32,584 bases of DNA from a virus (IMGVR_UViG_3300037826_000056:1-32584); one strand, 5' to 3'; counted from the first letter of the stretch, positions 22,699-30,282 are shown. The notes: generated from the letters alone by a model not told the origin. Program-made: numbers and translations.

Positions 22699-22862
22699 TC
22701 CTCCTCGGGGAAGAAGGATACCCAATGATACCCCGTCCAGAGATAGTCTTGTGGACCCGACCCTTTTTGCACACAACGCGCCAGGCTATACCCTTCGACA
22801 CCCCAGGCCAGCACGGTTTCGCCTGGCTCTGGCAAGGCAGCATGTATACTAGTCCATTCCAT
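22695..22862 (-). CDS. DUF551-like N-terminal protein, 55 aa (split gene)
   Basis: ATG at 22,862 with GGAGG 4-8 nt upstream, starting inside the last 14 bp of the sugar methyltransferase gene. The product (opening MEWTSIHAALPEPGETVLAW) matches the start of DUF551 proteins: a conserved Trp, then LP-x-x-GE-x-VL. It ends after WTGYHWVSFFPEEE at a TGA. The expected C-terminal HW-LP motif is encoded just downstream in the -1 frame. The 55-aa piece may fold poorly alone. It is too short to stand out by length, but codons, ribosome-binding site and family pattern support it. Confidence 0.65.
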   Translation of the reverse strand: MEWTSIHAALPEPGETVLAWGVEGYSLARCVQKGSGPQDYLWTGYHWVSFFPEEE

Positions 22863-23652
22863 TACGCCTCCTCCCGAACAAAAATGACCGCTCAGTATGC
22901 CACGTGTGTTCGGGCATTGTTGCTATCCACTCCTGAAACACTGGCCCATTTTGCATCTCTCGAAACCGCCCCTGGTACGCGATGCAAAAATCATCGATGT
23001 CGCGTATCGCTTGCAATAATGGTTGCCGCTGGCGAGCGCTGGTTTCTGAGAGCGCCCACAAACTGACAAACAGGGTATGCCCGGTGATGGTGGCGACACG
23101 ACGTTGCCACGCCTCACGATCATAATAGCACTCAGTTGTTACTCCGGCTTGCGCGGTGTACCAGGATTGCAACGCGGCAAACGCAGGAAGGTCATACAGA
23201 ACATAGCTCCCACGAAACCCCAGGTTATGACACAGTCGCGCAAAACTGCCATAGCCGCCGCCAATCTCGACGATTGTATCATGGGCAGCGATTGGTATGC
23301 CGCGCCATTGTTCGTAGTACGCAGCAGTATGCGCGTGGTGAATAAGCTGGCTACTCGTTCCTACGTCTGGGGTGCTGGCAGGCGGACCCCCAATCCAGTC
23401 CTCTCGCGTGGCGGGATGCCAGCGTTCCTGCCAATCGGGGCGCGACTGCAGCCACGCGTATTCATCCTGCACAAACGACTGATTGCCAACAAACATGGTT
23501 GACCGCACCACCGGGCACTGAATGAAGGATCGGTAGCCGTGCCGTGCTATCCACGCCCGCAGGAGGCCATCACGCTCGTACCACGCCGCCTCCGCCTCAG
23601 TTTCGGGCTGGGGCAACTGTGGCAACATCCCTATATCAATCATCGTGGGCAT
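22849..23652 (-). CDS. Putative sugar O-methyltransferase
   Basis: A 267-residue protein. After a variable N-terminal half, motif I is DTIVEIGGGYGSFARL (about 124-139), followed by SYVLYDLPAFAALQSWY, a pattern I associate with putative sugar O-methyltransferases found in surface-polysaccharide clusters. It also has LFVSLWALSE, matching a beta-4 strand and the following helix. No membrane segment is present. ATG at 23,652 overlaps the stop of the preceding gene by no bases but abuts it; a second Met four codons in is also possible. The likely reaction is SAM-dependent methylation of a sugar hydroxyl; acceptor unknown. It is out of place among neck genes, so probably an accessory insertion. Confidence 0.75.
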   Translation of the reverse strand: MPTMIDIGMLPQLPQPETEAEAAWYERDGLLRAWIARHGYRSFIQCPVVRSTMFVGNQSFVQDEYAWLQSRPDWQERWHPATREDWIGGPPASTPDVGTSSQLIHHAHTAAYYEQWRGIPIAAHDTIVEIGGGYGSFARLCHNLGFRGSYVLYDLPAFAALQSWYTAQAGVTTECYYDREAWQRRVATITGHTLFVSLWALSETSARQRQPLLQAIRDIDDFCIAYQGRFREMQNGPVFQEWIATMPEHTWHTERSFLFGRRRNGMD

Positions 23653-23997
23653 CTAAACTATTTCATCCATTCGAGTCCATCCGTTTTGGATGGCGACGCC
23701 ATATGCGAGTTCGATGAGCGATGGTAGGATCGGGATAATTGCACTGGGAATGAACGGATCAATAACAGGCATACCGATGACCTCTATGTGAAAGGGCGTT
23801 GCCACCATTCCAATGCGCCAACTGTCAAATAAGGGCACATGAATAAACTCATATATGTGCGGTCGGTCATCAGTAAAGCCGATCCGTATGCGTGTGCCAC
23901 TATCGCCATGCTCCGGCTCTTCTACAATACGAAACCCATGTTGCTCAATCGTTTGCCCATGCTCCTGCATATGCATTTCTACCGTAGCCATATCCAT
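23653..23997 (-). CDS. Neck-region hypothetical protein, 114 aa
   Basis: ATG at 23,997, 8 nt after GAAAGG. The product has an N-terminal His/Glu-rich helix (MATVEMHMQEHGQTIEQHG), a beta section (RIRIGFTDDRPHIYEF) and a hydrophobic, Pro/Ile-rich stretch (PFIPSAIIPILPSLIELAYG). That stretch could be a short helix pair rather than a true membrane span. It follows the gp10-like neck protein, where a tail terminator is often coded, but size and pattern do not prove that. Role unassigned. Confidence 0.55.
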   Translation of the reverse strand: MDMATVEMHMQEHGQTIEQHGFRIVEEPEHGDSGTRIRIGFTDDRPHIYEFIHVPLFDSWRIGMVATPFHIEVIGMPVIDPFIPSAIIPILPSLIELAYGVAIQNGWTRMDEIV

Positions 23998-24013
23998 TCT
24001 TTGTGCCTTTCAA

Positions 24014-24487
24014 TCATCGCACCTCGCTATCAATGGCGCGTTGCATAGTGGTTGGGAACGCCCGCCGCCATTTCTCCTGGATGGTCTTATCAAACTCGCG
24101 TGCCTGGGTGCCTGGATGTTGCACGATTTTCGTGTAGACGATTGTATTTCCAACGCCGCCGCGCCCGCTTCGGATTTTGCGCGGCTTTGTCTTTGCTCGA
24201 TACGGCGTCAAAAACGTCAAGACCCGCGCGCGTTTCGGGCGGATAATGTGCGGCCGGGTGCCATCATTTACATAGCCATAGATGCGGTTGCTTGTTGTCA
24301 CGCGGCGGGCTTTGTTTCGCTTTTTGATGCTGAATGTCACATCTGTTTTCCATGTTTGCGTCGTAACATCAAAATCGGCTTTTGCTGCCTGAGCACTGGC
24401 GTCCAACCCATTTTCGATGGCGCGGTTCAAACGCTTCTGGTCAATCGCCAAATCTTTTGGCACAATAACTTTGATTTGCGGTTTCAA
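24014..24487 (-). CDS. HK97 gp10-like neck protein
   Basis: A 157-residue protein. TTG at 24,487 overlaps the upstream stop as TTGA and follows GGAGG by 8 nt, which is better than any ATG further out. It shows the HK97 gp10-like pattern: an N-terminal helix (NRAIENGLDASAQAAKADFD), a basic beta core (YGYVNDGTRPHIIRPKRA with LTFLTPYRAK), and the closing VQHPGTQAREFDKTIQEKW. Proteins of this family form part of the neck or tail-completion ring. It is highly basic. Order after a minor head protein supports the role. Confidence 0.8.
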   Translation of the reverse strand: MKPQIKVIVPKDLAIDQKRLNRAIENGLDASAQAAKADFDVTTQTWKTDVTFSIKKRNKARRVTTSNRIYGYVNDGTRPHIIRPKRARVLTFLTPYRAKTKPRKIRSGRGGVGNTIVYTKIVQHPGTQAREFDKTIQEKWRRAFPTTMQRAIDSEVR

Positions 24488-25029
24488 ATCAACACACCTC
24501 CCCGCACTTGAAGTGGTGACCAGTCTTGCTCGCGAGCAATGCACGTTTGACAACTATCATCTTTCCCGCGTCGCCAGAAGCAATCATAATCCCCGGCCTC
24601 CTCATCGATGGTGACAATATCCCAGATGCACCCACAGTTGGTGAGGCATTGGGTCCCCTCTGCTGGCATGGCTGGCAACGGTAGCAAGCGGGTGCGCCCC
24701 TGCCAATACGGGGTTTTGATGGATTTTGCATACATATCCGCACGGGCATTCCATCCTGCCATATATTCATCGGTGCCCTGGATTTCGATAGCAAAGACGT
24801 CCAGGAACGCGAACTGTGCCTGAACACCCGCAACAAGCTGGCCACGTACTGCAGGAGGAAGGTCATCCGAACCAACACCTGCCATTGACGCTGCTGTGTG
24901 ATAGCGAGCAAGCAGGTCCTCGAACTCTGCCTGCCATACTTCAGGCGAGATGCTGCCTGACTCAAGACGCGCCATCAGAATGCGCACCTCGGTTTCAAAA
25001 CGCGCTATCAGTTCGTCCAGTTCGTCCAT
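24484..25029 (-). CDS. Minor head protein with Cys-rich C-terminus
   Basis: A 181-residue protein with ATG at 25,029, next to the stop of the upstream gene at 25,034. An open frame further upstream is antisense-like low-complexity sequence and was not used. The N-terminal half is helical and acidic (DELDELIARFETEVRILMAR). The C-terminus carries Cys-rich motifs, TQCLTNCGCIWD and SCQTCIAREQDW, resembling the metal-binding end of Mu gpF-like minor head proteins, which are usually longer. The location between portal and neck genes agrees. Confidence 0.7.
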   Translation of the reverse strand: MDELDELIARFETEVRILMARLESGSISPEVWQAEFEDLLARYHTAASMAGVGSDDLPPAVRGQLVAGVQAQFAFLDVFAIEIQGTDEYMAGWNARADMYAKSIKTPYWQGRTRLLPLPAMPAEGTQCLTNCGCIWDIVTIDEEAGDYDCFWRRGKDDSCQTCIAREQDWSPLQVRGGVLI

Positions 25030-25033
25030 GCTG

Positions 25034-25303
25034 TTATCCGAGCCGATTGAGAAGCTGTGTGATATTCGCGCCTGCGGTATCCGTGGCTGCGCCCGCCACA
25101 AGGTTATAGACCGTCTCGCCCTGGCCCACAGCAAGGCCGAACTCGGTTTCCAGGCGGCTATAGTCCGTACCATCAATCATCGTGTCCATCACGTCCTTCA
25201 GTCGGTGCAGGCGCTCATCAAACTGTCCACCGTACACGACCGTCTGCCGCAAGTCCGCGCCGAGGCGCTTCGATATGTCTACTTTGATATAGGTCACCGC
25301 CAT
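25034..25303 (-). CDS. Head-region hypothetical protein, 89 aa
   Basis: ATG at 25,303 behind AAGGAA. The protein opens with a beta-strand (AVTYIKVDISKRLG), then a helix with RQTVVYGGQFDERLHRLKDV and a patterned C-terminal region (EFGLAVGQGETVYNLVAG, ending in ITQLLNRLG). It is soluble and has no Cys. It lies between a lectin-like gene and the minor head gene, all in the same operon. It may be a small decoration or connector component, but no family is recognised. Confidence 0.65.
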   Translation of the reverse strand: MAVTYIKVDISKRLGADLRQTVVYGGQFDERLHRLKDVMDTMIDGTDYSRLETEFGLAVGQGETVYNLVAGAATDTAGANITQLLNRLG

Positions 25304-25318
25304 GGTTCAATTCCTTTC

Positions 25319-26065
25319 TTAACTAAATGGATAACTTAATCCTGAGCCGCTGTTATACAGGTCGCTGATTTCTCCGGATGTGAGCAACCGTTTCCAGATG
25401 CCGACTTCATCAATACGACTACCGTTGGAGATAAAATCTTCAAACCCAGAGAATTGCCTTGCGCCTATTTGAAACTCTGCGCTGCCTACCGTAGCAGGGA
25501 TGATACCTGTTGTTTCGTTGGGGGTGCCATCGTTTACGATAAGTCGTATACGATTGTCACTTGCACGATAATCGGCAACAAGGAAGTACCAGGTATTTGT
25601 TGTTGGGACTGTGCTATCGGGTACACGCCCGCTCCCTTGAACATTGAAAACGAGCTCGTTTGTTAGCTGGTCAATCTGTAGGGTATATTCCCGCGAGCCA
25701 ATGGCATCTTTTCCAACGATCTTCTGCCGTGTTCCGTCCAATACAGCCAGATACACCCAACACGCAATGGTGAAATCGCCATCCATCTGAACATCAGAAT
25801 TGCTTGCCAGGCTGAGAAAGTTGCTCCCATCAAACTCGGCACTTCCCGCACCAACTTTCGGCGTGCCGACCGTCACGCTGCCGTTGTTGGTGAGGTCGTT
25901 GCCACCAACGCTATCCGACCACGTAAGGTCATCAAGTTTCCAGTAGGCGGTAAGGTCGGCGAGCAGGGGCGAGGCTGCGCCGCCGCTCTGGGCAACCTGT
26001 ATGCCCGGCGGAATTGCACCTACGTACAATGGCGCGCCTGCAGAGGCGATACGAATACCGGTCAC
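25319..26065 (-). CDS. LamG/concanavalin A-like virion lectin
   Basis: A 248-residue protein starting with GTG at 26,065 (TAGTG overlap, GGAGA upstream). Residues about 35-248 have the LamG_3-type pattern: LTAYWKLDDLTWSDSVGGND, then GSAEFDGSNFLSLASNSDVQ, FTIACWVYLA, WYFLVADYRASDNRIRLIVN, and IDEVGIWKRLLTSGEISDLY near the end. This jelly-roll fold usually binds carbohydrate or acts as a structural surface domain. The first 35 residues are a Gly/Ala-rich anchor. Position between portal and capsid suggests a head surface (decoration) protein rather than a tail fibre; that is inference. Confidence 0.75.
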   Translation of the reverse strand: MTGIRIASAGAPLYVGAIPPGIQVAQSGGAASPLLADLTAYWKLDDLTWSDSVGGNDLTNNGSVTVGTPKVGAGSAEFDGSNFLSLASNSDVQMDGDFTIACWVYLAVLDGTRQKIVGKDAIGSREYTLQIDQLTNELVFNVQGSGRVPDSTVPTTNTWYFLVADYRASDNRIRLIVNDGTPNETTGIIPATVGSAEFQIGARQFSGFEDFISNGSRIDEVGIWKRLLTSGEISDLYNSGSGLSYPFS

Positions 26066-26406
26066 TAGATTATCTCCAGGACTCGCAAATCAATACTTGC
26101 TTGATCGGCACCGATAGCATAGATTGGGCAATCAGTACTGGCTATGCTGATGCTCTCGTTCTGGGCCAGTGGGAACCCGGTCGCGGTCGTCACATTTTCA
26201 TCGCCAATGTAGACGGTGTCTGATGATGGGTTTTTAATGGCAATATCCACGCGCTCGGCATCTGGCAGGATCGCTGATGTGATTTCGGTGGCGGTACTGC
26301 CAACCGACACAGCGTAAGTGTAGAGCTTCCCATTGGCGTGCGCAATAGGCGTCGCGGTACCGCCTGCCACCAGCGCGTTATCGCATTTGTCATAGGTATA
26401 TGTCAC
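26065..26406 (-). CDS. Beta-rich virion protein, 113 aa
   Basis: The frame begins with GTG at 26,406, right at the left end of the inserted TnpB element. No ribosome-binding site is visible upstream, so the original initiation region was probably displaced by the insertion. The product is beta-rich (KLYTYAVSVGSTATEITSAI, then VDIAIKNPSSDTVYIGDENV and NESISIASTDCPIYAIG) and resembles small virion proteins that report a value plus a bias-like term, common beside phage head genes. It overlaps the LamG gene and may work with it as a decoration pair. Confidence 0.65.
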   Translation of the reverse strand: MTYTYDKCDNALVAGGTATPIAHANGKLYTYAVSVGSTATEITSAILPDAERVDIAIKNPSSDTVYIGDENVTTATGFPLAQNESISIASTDCPIYAIGADQASIDLRVLEII

Positions 26407-26475
26407 AGAAATTCACGCGGTGGAAACCACGCCACTTCAGTGGCAGTGAAGGAAACCGCGCTCCTCCTTTCTTGC

Positions 26476-26504
26476 TTGTAATGATTGAATATCCATGCTA
26501 TAAT
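26476..26504 (+). promoter_or_regulatory. tnpB promoter giving a near-leaderless transcript
   Basis: TTGTAA at 26,476-26,481 and TATAAT at 26,499-26,504 (with an extended TGC) are 17 bp apart. The expected start site is about 26,511, one base before the tnpB ATG. A 7-bp inverted repeat (ATTGAAT at 26,484-26,490, ATTCAAT at 26,503-26,509) brackets the -10 like an operator. Confidence 0.7.
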
Positions 26505-26511
26505 TCAATAT

Positions 26512-27615
26512 ATGAAGATTATAGCACAAATCAAGCTGAACCCCACGCCTGACCAGTACGCAGCCCTGTTGCGCACGTTGGAACAGGCGAATGCTGCCTG
26601 CAACTACATCAGTCAGGTCGCGTGGGATACGCGCACGTTCAAAAAGTTCGACCTGCAAAAGCTGGTCTACCGCGACGTGCGCGAACAGTTTGATTTGTCG
26701 GCGCAAGTGACCGTGCGGATGCTTGCCAAAGTAGGCGATGCCTACAAACTGGACAAGCAGACGCAGCGCACCTTCAAGCCACACGGGTCTATCGCCTACG
26801 ATGACCGCATCCTGTCCTACCAGTTGGACAAGAGCACGGTCAATATCTGGACGCTGGCAGGTCGCCAGCGCATCCCGTTTGTCTGTGGAGAGCGCCAGTG
26901 TGAACTGCTCCAGTTTCGCCAGGGCGAGAGCGACCTCGTGTTGGTCAACAATACGTTCTACCTGCTGGCTGTCTGCAACATTGAAGAACCCACGCCGGAC
27001 GAGATTGAGGGCATCCTGGGCGTTGACCTGGGCATCAACAACATCGCGTCTGACAGCGACGGCAACCACTATTCGGGCGAGCAGGTTGAACAGACCCGCC
27101 AGCGATATCACGGCCTGCGCCAGCGCCTTCAGCGACGCGGCACCAAATCGGCCAAACGCCATCTGAAGAAACTGCGCCAGAAACAGGCGCGGTTCCAAAA
27201 AGACACAAACCACCGGATCAGCAAAGACCTCGTTGCGCGTGCGAAAGACAGCGGGCGCGGCATCGCTCTGGAAGACCTGAGCGACATCCGCGAACGGACA
27301 CGGTTGCGTAAGGCACAACGAGCACGACACAGCAACTGGGCCTTTGCCCAACTGCGCCAGTTCATCAGCTACAAGGCTCGGTTGGCAGGGGTGCCTGTCT
27401 GTATCGTTGACGCGGCCTACACCAGCCAGCGATGCAGTGCATGCGAGCACACCGAACGCGCCAATCGTCCCACGCAAGCCCATTTCTGTTGTGTGTCGTG
27501 CGGTCATACGGCCTCTGCTGATACCAATGCGGCGATAAACATTTCCAGGGCGGCAGTCATACCGCCTATTGTCTCGGAGGCGGCTCTGCCGCCGCGCCAG
27601 GGACAAGCCGCCTGA
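26512..27615 (+). CDS. tnpB: TnpB RNA-guided nuclease
   Basis: A 367-residue TnpB. It has the N-terminal MKIIAQIKLNPTPDQ and ACNYISQVAW of the family, a RuvC nuclease with Asp172 (GVDLGIN), Glu254 (ALEDLSD) and Asp337 (SADTNAAIN), and the target-strand zinc ribbon (Cys308, Cys311, Cys326/327, Cys330). The triad is intact, so the enzyme should be active. TnpB is guided by an omega-RNA from the element's right end to cleave target DNA next to a short TAM, which keeps or spreads the element. No ribosome-binding site precedes the ATG, in line with a leaderless message. The gene runs against the head operon, so operon transcripts cross it in antisense. Confidence 0.95.
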   Translation: MKIIAQIKLNPTPDQYAALLRTLEQANAACNYISQVAWDTRTFKKFDLQKLVYRDVREQFDLSAQVTVRMLAKVGDAYKLDKQTQRTFKPHGSIAYDDRILSYQLDKSTVNIWTLAGRQRIPFVCGERQCELLQFRQGESDLVLVNNTFYLLAVCNIEEPTPDEIEGILGVDLGINNIASDSDGNHYSGEQVEQTRQRYHGLRQRLQRRGTKSAKRHLKKLRQKQARFQKDTNHRISKDLVARAKDSGRGIALEDLSDIRERTRLRKAQRARHSNWAFAQLRQFISYKARLAGVPVCIVDAAYTSQRCSACEHTERANRPTQAHFCCVSCGHTASADTNAAINISRAAVIPPIVSEAALPPRQGQAA

Positions 27616-27630
27616 CTTTAGTCAGTGCGG
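27608..27630 (+). ncRNA. Right-end hairpin, likely 3' part of the omega-RNA scaffold
   Basis: CCGC, CTGAC, loop TTTA, GTCAG, bulged T, GCGG: an imperfect palindrome overlapping the tnpB stop codon. In known TnpB elements the omega-RNA overlaps the end of tnpB and ends at the right border, with the guide copied from flanking DNA. Here the guide would be read from about 27,631-27,660, which is the antisense of the portal gene's 3' end. The RNA's 5' limit is not visible. Confidence 0.5.
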
Positions 27631-27631
27631 T

Positions 27632-29044
27632 TTATGACGAAGTCACCTCCAGAAAGAGAGAGCGCGCGGCTGGGAGTTGTTCATCAATAACCATTGCCGC
27701 GTTGCGCGCCTGTTTTTCGGTTATGTCCGGCGGTGCGGTGTCCGGTTGTGGTTGGTCTGGCTTCTCATCATCCCCCAGGCTCGTGTCCGGGGTTTCATCG
27801 CTAGGAAGGAACTCTTTCGGCAGTTCGTCCCAGTCCACAAGGTATTGCACGGCTTCCTGTGGACTAATCACGCCATTTTTCACGAGGTCCACGACGTATC
27901 CGCCGCGTTTTTTGGTGACATCCGCACGCAAATCCTCATCACGCGCATCACTTTCCGCAAACTCGAATGTCACACTGGCAGGCAGTACATGCTCATTCAG
28001 CATATGCGTCCATGCCTGCCGCCATGCAGCCAGTCCCCGGCCTTTCTCTTTTGCAGCAATGACCAGCGATTGGGCACCAGTCCCCAACGCACGCGATGCC
28101 AGCAAATTAGGGTCCAGGTCTTGCGGGTCGATACCAATGGCGCCAGCCATATGGCGCGCGGCGTCCTGACGCTCCTGTTCCGCGTCAAACCCGTCTGGTA
28201 CTTCTGCGATGGGTACAGTCATAAGTTGCGCAGGGGTATCTCCGAGGACCGGGATCATGACCGCTCCTTTGTACACGACATAGCCCTGGCTGGCGCTCTG
28301 TTGATCGCTCGTGCGAAACGCGTCCTCAAGTTGTTTGCGGCTTACGCCTTGAACGAAATGGAGCGCAGTCGGGCGGTTACCAGTGATTTTCTCAACAAAA
28401 TACCGATCAATGGCTGCTGCCTTCACAATGACTTCATAAGCGCGGCTCGCAGCGCACAGCCCGACGCCCAGGTAATCGTCACCTGGGTTGGGCATATCGG
28501 TGAGACTGATGACCTGGTAGTCTCGCAGTTCGTGCCGTTTGCCTTTCTTGTCGGTGTAAATGACCGGGGCGCGACTGTCTCCCGTTCGCTCGCAGCGCAG
28601 ACTGTCCAGGTGCATCAGCCCGATGATGCGACTCCCGCGCGCTGAGCTTGCGCGTACCACTTCCACAAATGCGCCATTGTCGCACGTCAGGAAATCGCGC
28701 AAATGTTTGGAAAGAAACGACACCCATCCGCCCCCCGCGCCAATGGTATGAAGTAGGTCTTGTGCCCGTCGTACCCGCAACGGTACCGGGCCAGACACTT
28801 CCCATGCAAGGGACGCCATTTTGCTGATGGCAATACTTACGGCATTCGGCCAGGTTGTGCCGTGATGCACCGTGGTTCGCAATCGTGCGTCTCGACTGCG
28901 GCTCCAGTACGCGGGCGGATCGGGCGGCAAGCTGACACTATCAGCATAGCTTCCAAACGGCAGATGAAAATGGTACACGCCGCCATAGTCGGCATCGTCC
29001 CTCGTGACGCTGCGTTTTTTGATTTCGGTTTCAGTAGCCATCAT
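27632..29044 (-). CDS. Portal protein
   Basis: A 470-residue protein following the large terminase (ATGA overlap at 29,041-29,044; GAGGT upstream; Met1 or Met2). It matches HK97-type portals: an N-terminal region with PPAYWSRSRDARLRTTVHHG, the wing region with FLTCDNGAFVEVVRA, a stem containing KGRGLAAWRQAWTHMLNEHV, and a C-terminal section with RADVTKKRGGYVVDLVKNG and ISPQEAVQYLVDWDELP, followed by an acidic Pro/Asp-rich tail. Twelve copies form the DNA gate of the head. The stop codon lies inside the probable right end of the TnpB element, so the last two or three residues and the stop may be supplied by the insertion. Confidence 0.85.
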   Translation of the reverse strand: MMATETEIKKRSVTRDDADYGGVYHFHLPFGSYADSVSLPPDPPAYWSRSRDARLRTTVHHGTTWPNAVSIAISKMASLAWEVSGPVPLRVRRAQDLLHTIGAGGGWVSFLSKHLRDFLTCDNGAFVEVVRASSARGSRIIGLMHLDSLRCERTGDSRAPVIYTDKKGKRHELRDYQVISLTDMPNPGDDYLGVGLCAASRAYEVIVKAAAIDRYFVEKITGNRPTALHFVQGVSRKQLEDAFRTSDQQSASQGYVVYKGAVMIPVLGDTPAQLMTVPIAEVPDGFDAEQERQDAARHMAGAIGIDPQDLDPNLLASRALGTGAQSLVIAAKEKGRGLAAWRQAWTHMLNEHVLPASVTFEFAESDARDEDLRADVTKKRGGYVVDLVKNGVISPQEAVQYLVDWDELPKEFLPSDETPDTSLGDDEKPDQPQPDTAPPDITEKQARNAAMVIDEQLPAARSLFLEVTSS

Positions 29045-30282
29045 ACCTCGTATCGCAATGCGTGCGTGAGATACCGCAAGGCGTCCAGACAGTGATCGTG
29101 CTGCTTGTATGGCGTGCCAGTCGCCGGGTTCCGTACATAGCTTATCGCCTCATTGCGCAGATGCTTGCAGCGCGGATGCACCAGGATGCGTCGCCAGTTG
29201 TTCGTATCGGGGGCAAGCCAGCGGCGCGTCTCTTTGATGCTTTCCTCCACACTGATCGGCTTGCTCTTGACTGGCGTGCCAGTGTCAAGGATGCGGCGTT
29301 TTAGCTCGCTTGCACTACTATCAACAGCAGCATACGCTGGCATGGGATACCCTAACGCCATCACCTGCTGTAAATGACTATCGCTGAGTGTTTTGACGGT
29401 CAGGTGCTCAGCAAACACACAGAGCCGCCCATTGCTTCGTAACTGCGCAAGAACGAATGCGCGGGGGTGACTGTCTGCCGTGTAGAGCCCGGTGCGCGGG
29501 TCGACCTGGCCGCTATAGCCATCGTCAACCCCCCAGTACACATCGCCTGCACCTGGTTGATACTCAGCATCCTCACTGACATTCTCATCGCTCCACACGT
29601 CGTACACGAGCCCACTGGATTGCACCCACTGACCAAGCCGCAACCGATGATATTCAGCACCAGTCAGGCTGTCCAGAATGGCGAGGTACTCTTTCCCTTC
29701 TTCTGTCCACTCGCCATGCTGGTAGAGGCGCGGGTTGTCCTCGTGGCGACTATTCAGGAGCGTGGCGCGCCCACTCATACATCGCTGGTATAACCAGTGC
29801 GTTGGTGCTGATGGATTACAGTCTGCCATCATCTGCTGAAATGGCAGTGCGTGGTTGCGAAGACGCGTGAGGAGTGCCTGCCAGTCCTGTTCGTCAAGTT
29901 CCGTAGCTTCCTGGACAAATATTATATCATACTCAGTAGACATAATTTTCGATGGCTTATCCATCCCACCAATGACGATCTCCGCACCGTTGGGGTATTG
30001 GTAGACCTGTCGAATGCGACGTTTGGGTTTACCATCGATAATCATCGGGTGATCGCGTCCAAGGACATATTGTTCATAGGTAAACAATCCGGTTTCACTC
30101 AGGCTTTCGCGCGTCTTGCGCACGATCAGGCCACGAAAGCGAGGGCACTGCTGTGCATACACGTGCATCTTTTCCAGGCAGGCCCGACTCTTGCCCGTGC
30201 CAGCCGGGCCGCTTATGACGATCTCTGTAGCATGATTGGCCTGGAGTTCCGCAGCAGGACCGCGTGGGATGTACACAGGCAC
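29041..30282 (-). CDS. Terminase large subunit
   Basis: A 413-residue protein. GTG at 30,282, 4 bp after the small-subunit stop, gives a protein beginning VPVYIPRGPAAEL; an open frame further upstream lies inside the small-subunit gene. The ATPase domain has Walker A GPAGTGKS (25-32) and Walker B with IIFVQEA (120-126, Glu125), followed by ADCNPSAPTHW. The nuclease domain has Asp residues in GVDDGYSG, AAVDSSASE and CLDALRYL near the C-terminus. It cuts and pumps phage DNA into the head with the portal. Its end overlaps the portal start by 4 bp. Confidence 0.93.
   Translation of the reverse strand: MPVYIPRGPAAELQANHATEIVISGPAGTGKSRACLEKMHVYAQQCPRFRGLIVRKTRESLSETGLFTYEQYVLGRDHPMIIDGKPKRRIRQVYQYPNGAEIVIGGMDKPSKIMSTEYDIIFVQEATELDEQDWQALLTRLRNHALPFQQMMADCNPSAPTHWLYQRCMSGRATLLNSRHEDNPRLYQHGEWTEEGKEYLAILDSLTGAEYHRLRLGQWVQSSGLVYDVWSDENVSEDAEYQPGAGDVYWGVDDGYSGQVDPRTGLYTADSHPRAFVLAQLRSNGRLCVFAEHLTVKTLSDSHLQQVMALGYPMPAYAAVDSSASELKRRILDTGTPVKSKPISVEESIKETRRWLAPDTNNWRRILVHPRCKHLRNEAISYVRNPATGTPYKQHDHCLDALRYLTHALRYEV

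Larger units (their letters stand above)
26410..27638 (+). mobile_element. TnpB-only IS200/IS605-type element (approximate limits)
   Basis: A plus-strand tnpB gene sits between the portal gene and the next minus-strand head gene. The left end holds nested inverted repeats: GCCAC-TTCA-GTGGC at 26,431-26,444, TTCAC/GTGAA at 26,412-26,416 and 26,446-26,450, and CGCGGT/ACCGCG at 26,416-26,421 and 26,455-26,460. The right end has the subterminal hairpin at 27,608-27,630. There are no terminal inverted repeats or tnpA, as is normal for such elements, which depend on a TnpA elsewhere. Exact borders cannot be fixed from one copy. Confidence 0.75.

Noticed and set aside
22368-23066. 232-codon plus-strand frame covering the 22,594-22,848 gap
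   Set aside because: The gap is explained by the split DUF551-like gene on the minus strand, which has a ribosome-binding site and the expected motifs; the plus frame has neither.
26437-27606. 389-codon open frame on the minus strand across tnpB
   Set aside because: It is the antisense of a fully motif-bearing tnpB gene, its product shows no family pattern, and its start lies in the element's end.
27677-28645. 322-codon plus-strand frame
   Set aside because: Antisense of the portal gene; no coding signals.
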